A DNA stretch of 64,000 nt from JBFONV01 sp040779335 (GTDB lineage: Bacteria; Pseudomonadota; Gammaproteobacteria; Enterobacterales; Alteromonadaceae): contig JBFONV010000001.1 in assembly GCA_040779335.1 (NCBI GenBank), forward strand, positions 372,001-436,000. Reading direction: 5' to 3'. Shown in pieces: positions 1-8,058 of this stretch. Position numbers and translations under genes: made by a program. Position 1 is the first letter of the stretch, and the number at the start of each line of letters is the position of its first letter. The notes beneath the pieces are model-generated. The model saw nothing but the letters and a program-made list of their open reading frames with translations, made no database searches and had not been told where the DNA came from.

Positions 1-1
1 A

Positions 2-490
2 TCAGAATTAGAGTCTCAGCTTGCACATGAAGAAAAACAACTTAAAATGCTTGAATCTTTGGCGTTGGGTCACCATATAGAAAATACTGGTTATTTGTCT
101 GGTCGGCCAATTACAAAAGGTTGGCTATCATCCTATTTTGGTGTTCGTAAAGATCCCTTTAATGGTAAACCGGCTATGCATAAAGGTGTTGATTTTGCAG
201 GCAAAGAAGACGCTGAAATTATCGCTACTGCATCTGGTGTGGTTACTTGGGCTGGTGACCGATATGGTTATGGTCAGCTGATTGAAGTTAACCACGGTAA
301 AGGGCTAAAAACCCGTTATGGCCATAATAAACATTTATTAGTCAAAGTGGGCGACGTGGTAACAAAAGGGCAAGTGATTGCTCGTATGGGAAGTACAGGA
401 CGGTCAACGGGTCCTCATGTACACTATGAAATTTTACGGAATAATACGCAAATTAACCCGATAAAATACGTTTATCGAAAAGCAAAGTAG
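2..490 (+). CDS. M23 family metallopeptidase (LytM/DD-endopeptidase), 5'-truncated by window edge
   Basis: The reading frame is open from base 2, so the gene starts left of the window; only the C-terminal 162 residues are visible. They hold a complete peptidase_M23 (LytM) domain. Counting from the in-frame Met at base 47, zinc ligands are H45 and D49 in MHKGVDFAG and H126 in GPHVHYEIL, with H124 as catalytic partner. The visible upstream part (ESQLAHEEKQL) is charged and helix-like, which suggests a coiled coil before the domain. Family members cleave peptidoglycan cross-bridges or activate amidases in the periplasm. An M23 gene directly upstream of secA is common in Vibrio and Alteromonadales, where E. 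coli has secM. A strong terminator separates it from secA. Confidence 0.9.
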   Translation, partial: SELESQLAHEEKQLKMLESLALGHHIENTGYLSGRPITKGWLSSYFGVRKDPFNGKPAMHKGVDFAGKEDAEIIATASGVVTWAGDRYGYGQLIEVNHGKGLKTRYGHNKHLLVKVGDVVTKGQVIARMGSTGRSTGPHVHYEILRNNTQINPIKYVYRKAK

Positions 491-513
491 TTGCAATTAA
501 TAACAACTTTTTT

Positions 514-546
514 GTGATCGGCTTTTGCCGATCACTTTATTTTTAG
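514..546 (+). terminator. intrinsic terminator after the M23 peptidase gene
   Basis: A perfect 9-bp stem, GTGATCGGC at 514-522 and GCCGATCAC at 527-535, encloses a TTTT loop and is followed by a T-rich run. It lies 24 bases after the peptidase stop and 35 bases before the secA start. Confidence 0.85.
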
Positions 547-580
547 GCGGAAGATATTCTTCTCAACATGGTTTAACAAG

Positions 581-3265
581 ATGTTTGTAAAGTTAATAAC
601 AAAAATGTTTGGTAGTCGTAATGATCGATTAATTAAACAAATGCGCAAAGAAATTAAAAAAATTAATGCATTAGAGCCAATTTTTGAGGCTTTGAGTGAT
701 GAAGAGTTAAAAGCCAAAACAACGGAATTCAGAGAAAAAATAGCGCAAGGTGAAACCCTTGATGTGATTTTACCTGAAGCCTTTGCAGTAGTCAGAGAAG
801 CAAGTAAGCGTGTTTTCGAAATGCGCCACTTTGATGTTCAGTTGATTGGTGGCATGGTGTTAAACCAAGGTAAAATAGCTGAAATGCGCACGGGTGAGGG
901 TAAAACCTTAACTGCAACGTTACCTGCATATTTAAATGCATTGACTGGTAAAGGTGTGCACGTTATTACCGTTAATGATTATTTAGCCAGTCGTGATGCT
1001 GATTGGAGTCGACCTTTATTTGAATTCTTAGGCATGAGCGTTGGTTGTAATATTCCTGGTATATCTCAACCAGAAAAACAAGCGGCTTATCAAGCTGATA
1101 TTACTTACGGTACTAATAATGAATTTGGCTTTGACTACTTGCGCGATAACATGGCTTTTTCACCAGAAGAGCGCGTTCAAAAGCCGTTAAATTTTGCCAT
1201 TATTGATGAAGTGGATTCAATTCTTATTGATGAAGCGCGTACCCCGCTTATCATTTCAGGGCAAGCTGAAGACAGTTCTGAATTATATCGTACTGTTAAT
1301 ACTATTGTGCCAACCCTAGTACAGCAGGAAGAAGAAGATAAGGAAGGCGAAGAAAGTACTGGTGACTTCACCGTTGACGAGAAAGCGAAACAAATATATT
1401 TGACTGAAAAAGGCCAAATACTCGTTGAAGATATTATGCGTGAAAAAGGTTTACTGCAAGAAGGGGAATCTTTGTTCTCAGCCAGCAATATTACGTTATT
1501 ACACCATGTTATGGCAGCGCTTCGAGCGCATAAGCTGTTTCAAAAAGACGTTGATTATATTGTTAAAGATAACGAAATCGTCATTGTAGATGAACATACT
1601 GGCCGAACAATGGAAGGTCGTCGTTGGTCAGAAGGGTTACATCAGGCAGTAGAAGCTAAAGAAGGTGTAAAAATTCAAAATGAGAACCAAACATTAGCTT
1701 CCATTACTTTTCAAAACTTTTTCCGTCTATATCAGAAACTTTCAGGGATGACCGGGACAGCAGATACAGAAGCCTTTGAGTTCCAACACATTTATGGGTT
1801 AGAAACAGTCGTAATACCGACTAATCAACCGATGATACGTGACGACAGATCTGATCTTATCTATTTAACGGCTGAAGAAAAGTTCGAAGCAATTTTGGAA
1901 GATATCAAAGATTGTGTCGAGCGTGGACAACCTGTCTTAGTAGGTACAATTAGTATTGAAACCTCTGAATTTTTATCTGGATACTTAAAGAAAGCGAAAA
2001 TCAAGCATAAAGTATTGAATGCTAAATTCCATCAACAAGAAGCTGAAATTGTTGCTGATGCCGGCAAAATGGGCGCAGTAACTATAGCGACTAACATGGC
2101 CGGTCGTGGTACCGATATCGTACTTGGTGGTAATTTAGACGCAGCCATTGCGAAACTTAACAATCCAACACCTGAGCAAATAGAGAAAGTGAAAGCGGAT
2201 TGGAAAGTAGAGCATGAAAAAGTGTTGGCTGTTGGCGGCTTACATATCGTTGCTACTGAGCGTCACGAATCACGCCGTATAGATAATCAATTACGTGGTC
2301 GTTCTGGACGTCAGGGGGATGCAGGGTCTACGCGTTTTTATCTTTCTATGGAAGACGGTTTAATGCGTATTTTTGCCTCAGAACGTATTTCAAATATGAT
2401 GCGTAAATTAGGCATGGAGCATGGCGAGGCTATAGAGCACCCGTGGGTTACTCGCAGTATTGAAAACGCTCAACGAAAAGTTGAAGGTCGCAACTTTGAC
2501 GTACGTAAGCAATTACTTGAATATGATGATGTTGCTAACGATCAACGTAAAGTTATTTACGAACAACGCAATGAGTTAATGGATGAAGCTGATATTGCAG
2601 ATGTGATCAAAGCTATTCGTGGTGACGTTATTAATGGAGTTATTGACCAGCATATTCCGCCACAATCACTTGAAGAAATGTGGGACGTTACCGGTTTGGA
2701 AGAACGTCTTAAAGGTGAGTTTTCTATCGACTTGCCAATAGCAAAATGGTTAGAAGAAGACAGCAAGTTGCACGAAGAAACCTTGCGCGAGAAAATTTTA
2801 CAAGCAGTTGAAGATGAATATGCAGCCAAAGAAGAAATGGTTGGCCCAGAGGTTATTCGTCAGTTTGAAAAAGCGGTAATGTTGCAAAGTTTAGACTCTC
2901 ATTGGAAAGAGCATTTAGCAGCGATGGATCATTTACGTCAAGGTATTCATTTACGTGGTTATGCTCAGAAAAACCCGAAACAAGAATATAAGCGTGAATC
3001 ATTTGAGCTATTCTCAGAGTTACTTGAGAACTTAAAATATGACGTGATAGGTATTTTAAGCAAAGTACAAATTAAAGCCGAATCTGATGTCGAGGCAGTT
3101 GAAGAGCAGCATAGAAAAAGCGAAGAAATACCAAAAGAGTTTACCCACGAATCAGCGACGAGCAGCACCGAGCAACAGCCAGCTATGCCGCGTGTTGGAC
3201 GTAATGAGCCTTGCCCATGCGGCTCGGGTAAAAAATATAAGCAATGTCATGGTAAATTAAGTTAA
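581..3265 (+). CDS. secA: preprotein translocase ATPase SecA
   Basis: Motor ATPase that drives unfolded preproteins through SecYEG at the cytoplasmic membrane. The 894-residue length is normal for proteobacterial SecA. The N-terminus (KMFGSRNDR) is family-typical. Walker A is at residues 102-109 (MRTGEGKT), followed by TYGTNNEFGFDYLRDNM, the Walker B region IIDEVDSILIDEARTP, and motif VI-like QLRGRSGRQGD. The C-terminal zinc-binding tail is intact with C878, C880, C889 and H890, the segment that binds SecB and phospholipid. No secM-like arrest gene precedes it; the gap to the M23 gene is short and holds a terminator. Its own hairpin terminator follows. Identification is secure. Confidence 0.99.
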   Translation: MFVKLITKMFGSRNDRLIKQMRKEIKKINALEPIFEALSDEELKAKTTEFREKIAQGETLDVILPEAFAVVREASKRVFEMRHFDVQLIGGMVLNQGKIAEMRTGEGKTLTATLPAYLNALTGKGVHVITVNDYLASRDADWSRPLFEFLGMSVGCNIPGISQPEKQAAYQADITYGTNNEFGFDYLRDNMAFSPEERVQKPLNFAIIDEVDSILIDEARTPLIISGQAEDSSELYRTVNTIVPTLVQQEEEDKEGEESTGDFTVDEKAKQIYLTEKGQILVEDIMREKGLLQEGESLFSASNITLLHHVMAALRAHKLFQKDVDYIVKDNEIVIVDEHTGRTMEGRRWSEGLHQAVEAKEGVKIQNENQTLASITFQNFFRLYQKLSGMTGTADTEAFEFQHIYGLETVVIPTNQPMIRDDRSDLIYLTAEEKFEAILEDIKDCVERGQPVLVGTISIETSEFLSGYLKKAKIKHKVLNAKFHQQEAEIVADAGKMGAVTIATNMAGRGTDIVLGGNLDAAIAKLNNPTPEQIEKVKADWKVEHEKVLAVGGLHIVATERHESRRIDNQLRGRSGRQGDAGSTRFYLSMEDGLMRIFASERISNMMRKLGMEHGEAIEHPWVTRSIENAQRKVEGRNFDVRKQLLEYDDVANDQRKVIYEQRNELMDEADIADVIKAIRGDVINGVIDQHIPPQSLEEMWDVTGLEERLKGEFSIDLPIAKWLEEDSKLHEETLREKILQAVEDEYAAKEEMVGPEVIRQFEKAVMLQSLDSHWKEHLAAMDHLRQGIHLRGYAQKNPKQEYKRESFELFSELLENLKYDVIGILSKVQIKAESDVEAVEEQHRKSEEIPKEFTHESATSSTEQQPAMPRVGRNEPCPCGSGKKYKQCHGKLS

Positions 3266-3288
3266 TCTTTTAAACCTATATCATGCTA

Positions 3289-3315
3289 AATGCCAGTCAA
3301 TGACTGGCATTTTTA
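3289..3315 (+). terminator. intrinsic terminator after secA
   Basis: TGCCAGTCA at 3291-3299 and TGACTGGCA at 3301-3309 form an inverted repeat, followed by a T run. It lies about 25 bases after the secA stop codon. Confidence 0.8.
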
Positions 3316-3470
3316 TGTTCAGGAGGAACGGTATGTCGAGGTGCCATGGACGGCAAAGAGTGACGATGTTCAGGAGGAACGGTCAGATTTTTTGTTCCAG
3401 ACAAAATCTAAGTACCTACTTCCATGTACGCAATGTCGCGGTACCATGGACGGCATAGAGTAGCGATGTG
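3315..3470. repeat. intergenic repeat cluster with two copies about 100 bp apart
   Basis: ATGTTCAGGAGGAACGGT occurs at 3315-3332 and again at 3366-3383. A longer unit built around CCATGGACGGC and ending in GCGATGT/ACGATGT occurs at 3333-3369 and 3433-3469, its starts exactly 100 bases apart. Between them lies an imperfect hairpin with AGATTTT/AAAATCT arms (3386-3409). The pattern resembles short interspersed extragenic repeats of Colwellia and Pseudoalteromonas, though the family cannot be named without a search. No coding function is apparent. Confidence 0.7.
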
Positions 3471-3494
3471 GTCAAATGGAAGAATATGGTAATA

Positions 3495-3529
3495 ATACCA
3501 AGTACAATAATGTACTAGTGTATTGGTAT
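3495..3529. repeat. nested inverted repeat upstream of mutT
   Basis: The outer arms ATACCA (3495-3500) and TGGTAT (3524-3529) enclose inner arms AGTACA (3501-3506) and TGTACT (3511-3516). It lies about 30 bases before the mutT start and could be a regulator site, a hairpin or part of the repeat cluster just upstream. Confidence 0.45.
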
Positions 3530-3558
3530 AACTCATTCTTAAGGTATTAAATTCTAGT

Positions 3559-3951
3559 ATGTCTAAATCTGTATTGGTTGCCGTTGGAGTTATTGTTAGA
3601 GAACAGCAATTTTTTCTCACTAAGCGCGCTAGTAATGTGCATCAAGGGAATAAGTGGGAGTTCCCTGGAGGCAAGGTAGAGCAGGGAGAAACCGTTGCTC
3701 AAGCGCTTTCTAGAGAGCTGCAGGAAGAAATAGCGATTGACGTCCTATCTTGCCAACCACTCATGCAAATACAACATGATTACGGTGATAAGCATGTCAC
3801 GCTTGAGGTTTTTATTGTCGATAATTTTCTTGGTGAGCCTAAAGCGCAAGAAGGACAGCAAGAGGCTTGGTTCTCGCTTACAGACTTAACTAAGCTTGAA
3901 TTTCCAGATGCTAATCAAGCGATAGTTGAACAATTACAACTAACGCTTTAG
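3559..3951 (+). CDS. mutT: MutT, 8-oxo-dGTP diphosphatase (Nudix hydrolase)
   Basis: Removes oxidised 8-oxo-dGTP from the nucleotide pool by hydrolysing it to the monophosphate, which prevents A:T to C:G mutations. The 130-residue protein is the usual MutT size. The Nudix box spans residues 37-60 (GGKVEQGE...RELQEE) and aligns in position with that of E. coli MutT. It lies downstream of secA as in E. coli but is separated from it by a terminator and the repeat cluster, so it probably has its own promoter. It converges with yacG. Confidence 0.95.
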   Translation: MSKSVLVAVGVIVREQQFFLTKRASNVHQGNKWEFPGGKVEQGETVAQALSRELQEEIAIDVLSCQPLMQIQHDYGDKHVTLEVFIVDNFLGEPKAQEGQQEAWFSLTDLTKLEFPDANQAIVEQLQLTL

Positions 3952-3984
3952 GAGAACTAGCTTTCATTCTTGATAAAATAATGG

Positions 3985-4221
3985 CTACTCAGGTTCGACA
4001 AAAAATTTATTATGTTGCAAAAACTCGTCTTCAAGGGCATCTAACATTTCTTCGGTTACATTAGTAGCACCTTGTATTGGCTGAGATATTTTATGATTTT
4101 CTTCAGCCCAGTCACCTAGATCTATTAGTTTACAGCGTTCACTGCAAAACGGGCGAAAAGTATTTTCAGGTTGCCAGATAACATCTTTATTGCACGTAGG
4201 ACATGAAACTTTTAAAGTCAT
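3985..4221 (-). CDS. yacG: DNA gyrase inhibitor YacG
   Basis: Small zinc protein of 78 residues. In E. coli YacG binds the C-terminal region of GyrB and blocks DNA binding by gyrase. The four zinc ligands are visible as C7-x2-C10 and C26-x3-C30, followed by the signature CKLIDLGDWA. The acidic C-terminal tail (EEMLDALEDEF) is typical. It is last in a leftward series coaE-zapD-yacG, the order seen in E. coli, with a 56-base gap from zapD. Confidence 0.95.
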   Translation of the reverse strand: MTLKVSCPTCNKDVIWQPENTFRPFCSERCKLIDLGDWAEENHKISQPIQGATNVTEEMLDALEDEFLQHNKFFVEPE

Positions 4222-4277
4222 TTTGAAGATAATTTATGATGATGAACATAGCGATATTATAAAAAATATCGCTTGTA

Positions 4278-5024
4278 CTAGCAACGTGCTAGTTTAAATA
4301 CTGTGGCATGATTGGAGTAACGACGGCCACTGGTTTCGCATGGTAGCATAAAACGAATTGAGTAGCGGAAACGGTTACCACTTACGGTTGGGAAATACTT
4401 TTCGTCTTTATCTATCTTTATCCGCAATAACAGCAATCCTTCACCACTGTCTTGATAGAAACCACTTTCAGTATGTATGGTTTCAAACTCTGCTCGTTGC
4501 CGGATAAATTTAAGCACTAACGCCAAAGCATTTTTAATTTGATCGAGTAGTGATAGCCAATGGTTGATATCGGCAGTGGTTTGTTCCTTGGGGCGGTGCA
4601 GCCAGTATTGCAATTGTGGTAAGTCAAAACTCGAACTACCACCTTGAATTGCAAAACGCTGCTTTAAGCTACAAAGAAATTTATCCTCTTTCAGTTGCCA
4701 CCATGTTGGTGACGTGCCTTTTAACTTGCAGACTAGCTCAACCGTTTGCCTAAGGTTATCTTCTAAGGCGGTGGTATCTATATCAGGGGCTTTAGACCAA
4801 ACGACGAGGTTCTGCTCTAGTTTTTCTAAATCTTTGATCAAATCGCCACGAATGTCATTGCGCTCTAAAGTATCTAAAATAGCGAAAAGGGCATTAAAAA
4901 AGATGGTCTGACTACTGGTGATTTCATACTGTAAACAATCTTTTGCCTGAGCGAAAAGTTGCTCAAGTTTAAGATAGTTTCTAATACGCTCATTAAGCGG
5001 ATGTTCGTATAAAATAGTTGTCAT
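4278..5024 (-). CDS. zapD: cell division protein ZapD
   Basis: ZapD (formerly YacF) binds the FtsZ C-terminus and bundles FtsZ filaments at the division ring. The 248-residue length fits the family (E. coli 247). Family-like features are the N-terminal YEHPLNERIRNYLKLE, the internal GDLIKDLEKLE, and the C-terminal QTTADINHWL and PCETSGRRYSNHATVFKLARC-type ending. It sits between coaE and yacG in the conserved order and is likely co-transcribed with them. Confidence 0.95.
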   Translation of the reverse strand: MTTILYEHPLNERIRNYLKLEQLFAQAKDCLQYEITSSQTIFFNALFAILDTLERNDIRGDLIKDLEKLEQNLVVWSKAPDIDTTALEDNLRQTVELVCKLKGTSPTWWQLKEDKFLCSLKQRFAIQGGSSSFDLPQLQYWLHRPKEQTTADINHWLSLLDQIKNALALVLKFIRQRAEFETIHTESGFYQDSGEGLLLLRIKIDKDEKYFPTVSGNRFRYSIRFMLPCETSGRRYSNHATVFKLARC

Positions 5025-5088
5025 AACAATATGTTGAAGCGACCAATAGCCTCTATACTACTTAGATATAAATAAATTGCGAATTTTT

Positions 5089-5706
5089 TTATCTTTTCAC
5101 CTTTTTCTGCGCCCGTTGAAGGTACTTTTGATGCAAGTTATTCACTTGTTTTAACAGCAGAGTTTGGTCATCATTTTCGTTATTGATAATATCATCTGCC
5201 ACTGAAACTCTGTCCGCTCTAGAAATTTGACTTGCCATTATCCGTTTAATTTCTTGCTCTGAGCTTGGGTCTCTTTTTATGGTGCGTTTCAGTTGTGTCG
5301 CCTCAGTAACATCGACAACCAGTACATTATCTACTAATGAATTAAGATTATTTTCTATCAGTAAGGGAGCAACCAGCAGGCAGTATTCACTCTTGCATGC
5401 TTTGAGCTGTGAAAGCATAGATTCGCGGATCAATGGGTGTAATAAAGCATTGAGCCAAGCTTTGTCTTCGGGATGATTAAAGACTTTTGTTCTTAATAAT
5501 GTTCGGTTAAGGGTGCCGTCAGCAAGTATATAATCATCACCAAAATGATTTTTGATTTTGTTGAGCGCTTGGCTTCCCGGTTCAACCACCTCTCTGGCAA
5601 CGACATCAGCGTCGACAATAGCAATATTTTTTTCGGCAAATAGATTGGCGACAGTTGTTTTACCACTGCCGATGCCACCTGTTAAACCGACAATGTAATT
5701 AGACAT
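5089..5706 (-). CDS. coaE: dephospho-CoA kinase CoaE
   Basis: Catalyses the last step of coenzyme A synthesis, ATP-dependent phosphorylation of the 3'-hydroxyl of dephospho-CoA. At 205 residues it is full length. The P-loop GLTGGIGSGKT lies at residues 7-17, followed by DADVVAREVVEPG and the family-typical HPLIRESM and VAPLLIEN segments. It lies between the prepilin peptidase gene and zapD, as is usual in gammaproteobacteria with pil genes at this locus. Confidence 0.97.
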   Translation of the reverse strand: MSNYIVGLTGGIGSGKTTVANLFAEKNIAIVDADVVAREVVEPGSQALNKIKNHFGDDYILADGTLNRTLLRTKVFNHPEDKAWLNALLHPLIRESMLSQLKACKSEYCLLVAPLLIENNLNSLVDNVLVVDVTEATQLKRTIKRDPSSEQEIKRIMASQISRADRVSVADDIINNENDDQTLLLKQVNNLHQKYLQRAQKKVKR

Positions 5707-5783
5707 AGAGGCCTTTATAGATATGCTGTTTGATGGAATAACGTTGGCGGTAAAGTGTTCATAATTGATTTATCTACCAGTGC

Positions 5784-6668
5784 TTAGGTCAATAGCGTTA
5801 AATACCATGCCCAGATTTGTTCACCCCACAACATGGTAATCCAGCCAGCGATAGCGAGGTAAGGGCCAAATGGAATAGCTTGACCGCGTTGATGCCCTTT
5901 AAATAAGATAAGTGATATACCGACGATAGCACCCACCGCAGACGCCATCAAAATAAGCAAGGGAAGTAATTGCCAGCCAAACCATGCGCCAAAGAGGGCA
6001 AATAACTTAAAATCGCCATATCCCATACCTTCCTTGCCAGTTAGCAATTTAAACAGCCAGAATACGCTAAATAGGCTTATGTAACCGGCTGCGGCACCAA
6101 CGACTGCGTCATTAAGTGGTACAAAGCTCGCGTTGATATTTAATAGTAATCCTAACCACAGTAAGGGCAACACAATTTGATCGGGTAATAACATGTGATC
6201 TAAATCGATCAGAGTGAGACTAATTAGCCCCCAAGTCAGTATTAATAAAAATAGGGTATTACTGGTCACGCCAAAATGCATAGCGACCATGACACTTAAA
6301 ATAGCGGTGACGAATTCAACTATCGGATAACGTTTACTTATTGGCTTTTTACAACTACTGCACTTTCCCCTTAAAACTAACCAGCTAATAACGGGAATAT
6401 TTTCATAAAATCGGATTGCATGACCGCAATGTGGGCAAGTTGAATTAGGCGTTGAAAGGGTAATTGGTGTTATTTTTTTGGCAGGAATGTCTGCGACTTC
6501 TTCAGCTAAAAATTCACGACATTCCTGATACCAGCCTTGCTCTAACATTTTCGGTAAGCGATATACCACTACGTTTAAAAAGCTACCGACAGTTAAAGAT
6601 AAAATAGCCACACAGCTATAAAAAAATAGTGGTGATGACTGAAAAGTCATTAATAATTCATTGAACAC
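5784..6668 (-). CDS. pilD: prepilin peptidase / N-methyltransferase (PilD)
   Basis: Membrane aspartyl protease that cleaves type IV prepilins (and type II secretion pseudopilins) after the leader glycine and N-methylates the new N-terminus. It has 294 residues with several membrane segments. The cytoplasmic zinc domain has C78-x2-C81 and C103-x2-C106. Catalytic aspartates are D155 (LIDLD) and D219 in GYGDFK. The start is GTG with an AAGG ribosome site a few bases upstream; an in-frame ATG lies six codons later. It follows pilC in the leftward pilB-pilC-pilD cluster. Confidence 0.97.
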   Translation of the reverse strand: MFNELLMTFQSSPLFFYSCVAILSLTVGSFLNVVVYRLPKMLEQGWYQECREFLAEEVADIPAKKITPITLSTPNSTCPHCGHAIRFYENIPVISWLVLRGKCSSCKKPISKRYPIVEFVTAILSVMVAMHFGVTSNTLFLLILTWGLISLTLIDLDHMLLPDQIVLPLLWLGLLLNINASFVPLNDAVVGAAAGYISLFSVFWLFKLLTGKEGMGYGDFKLFALFGAWFGWQLLPLLILMASAVGAIVGISLILFKGHQRGQAIPFGPYLAIAGWITMLWGEQIWAWYLTLLT

Positions 6669-6736
6669 AAGACTGCCTTACTTTGTATTTTGTAAACGTT
6701 TTCATTGTCTTTTACTGGTAATATTCCAAGAAAAGC

Positions 6737-7984
6737 TTAAATAACTGCGCCTATTTGGAATATTGGTAAATACATCGCAATTATCAAACCACCAATAACG
6801 ACACCAAGTACCGCCATGATCATCGGTTCTAATAAGCTAGTTAACGAGTCTACCGCATCATCGACTTGCTGCTCGTATACATTGGCAACTTTAGCTAACA
6901 TATCATCGACCGCGCCAGATTCCTCACCGATGGCAACCATTTGAATGACCATATCAGGAAAAATATTACAGTTGCGCATCGCTAAATTCATTTGCATACC
7001 AGAAGATACTTCAGCGCGTATTTCTAATATTGCATCTCTAAAAACAGCGTTACCAGATGCGCCAGCAGCAGATTCGAGTGCATCAATCAACGGCACACCC
7101 GCAGCAAAGGTGGTAGATAATGTCCGCGCATAACGAGCAACCGCCGCTTTTTCTAATAATTCACCAATAACAGGAATTTTCAGTATTTTTTTATCAACAC
7201 TATCACGAAAAGCTTGACTGTTAAGATGAGCTTTCTTAAACAAGAAAATAGCCAAAAATATTGCTGCGAGCATCATATACCAGTAGCCGACCATAAAATC
7301 AGATAACGCTACTACAAACAACGTAAATGCCGGTAATTCAGCGCCAAAACTAGCAAATATATCTTGAAATACGGGGACAACAAAAATTAACAAGATAGAT
7401 GTTACAATTGCTGCGATGACCAATACAGCGATAGGATAAGTCATCGCCTTTTTAATTTTTGATTTTAATGCTTCGGCTTTTTCCTTATAGGTGGCAACGC
7501 GGTCATATATAGTTTCCAACGAACCGGATTGCTCCCCTGAAGCGACTAAATCACAATATAAGCCGTCAAAGTATTTAGGGTGCTCACGCAAACAATCTGA
7601 TAAGGGAATACCTGACTGTAATTTATTGCCAATATCGGCCAACAGTTTTTGCATGTTCCCGTTGTTGTGACCTTTACCAATCATTTCTATGGTTTGTACA
7701 AGTGGTACACCCGCACCGAGCATAGTCGCTATTTGCCGAGTAATAACAGCGATATCGGCAGGCAGAATTTTTTTGTCGCCACCTAGTCCAAACAGTGGTT
7801 TGGGCTTTTTCTTTATCCGCCCCGGTGTCACCCCTTGTTTTCTTAGCTGAGCCTTTAATTCAACTAAAGACGGAGCGGACAATTCACCATTAATTTTTTT
7901 GCCTTTGCGGTTAACGCCCTGCCAAATAAAGACATCTAGCGCTTTGGGTTGCACTAGCTTCATTTTTTTCGTTGCAGTCGCCAT
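6737..7984 (-). CDS. pilC: type IV pilus inner-membrane platform protein PilC
   Basis: Polytopic platform protein that couples the PilB/PilT ATPases to pilus assembly. It has 415 residues with two T2SSF domains, the first around residues 80-205 (ITRQIATMLGAGVPLVQTIEMI) and the second around 285-410 (RTLSTTFAAGVPLIDALES), each followed by hydrophobic segments. I chose the ATG at 7984 because an AGGTGG site precedes it by six bases; a GTG three codons upstream is less likely. It lies between pilB and pilD and is presumably co-transcribed. Confidence 0.97.
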   Translation of the reverse strand: MATATKKMKLVQPKALDVFIWQGVNRKGKKINGELSAPSLVELKAQLRKQGVTPGRIKKKPKPLFGLGGDKKILPADIAVITRQIATMLGAGVPLVQTIEMIGKGHNNGNMQKLLADIGNKLQSGIPLSDCLREHPKYFDGLYCDLVASGEQSGSLETIYDRVATYKEKAEALKSKIKKAMTYPIAVLVIAAIVTSILLIFVVPVFQDIFASFGAELPAFTLFVVALSDFMVGYWYMMLAAIFLAIFLFKKAHLNSQAFRDSVDKKILKIPVIGELLEKAAVARYARTLSTTFAAGVPLIDALESAAGASGNAVFRDAILEIRAEVSSGMQMNLAMRNCNIFPDMVIQMVAIGEESGAVDDMLAKVANVYEQQVDDAVDSLTSLLEPMIMAVLGVVIGGLIIAMYLPIFQIGAVI

Positions 7985-8058
7985 TTTATCCACCTAATAT
8001 TATTAACTTTAATTTTAACTATGTAATTACTGTAAAATTCTAATTCTAACTCTGTGTT

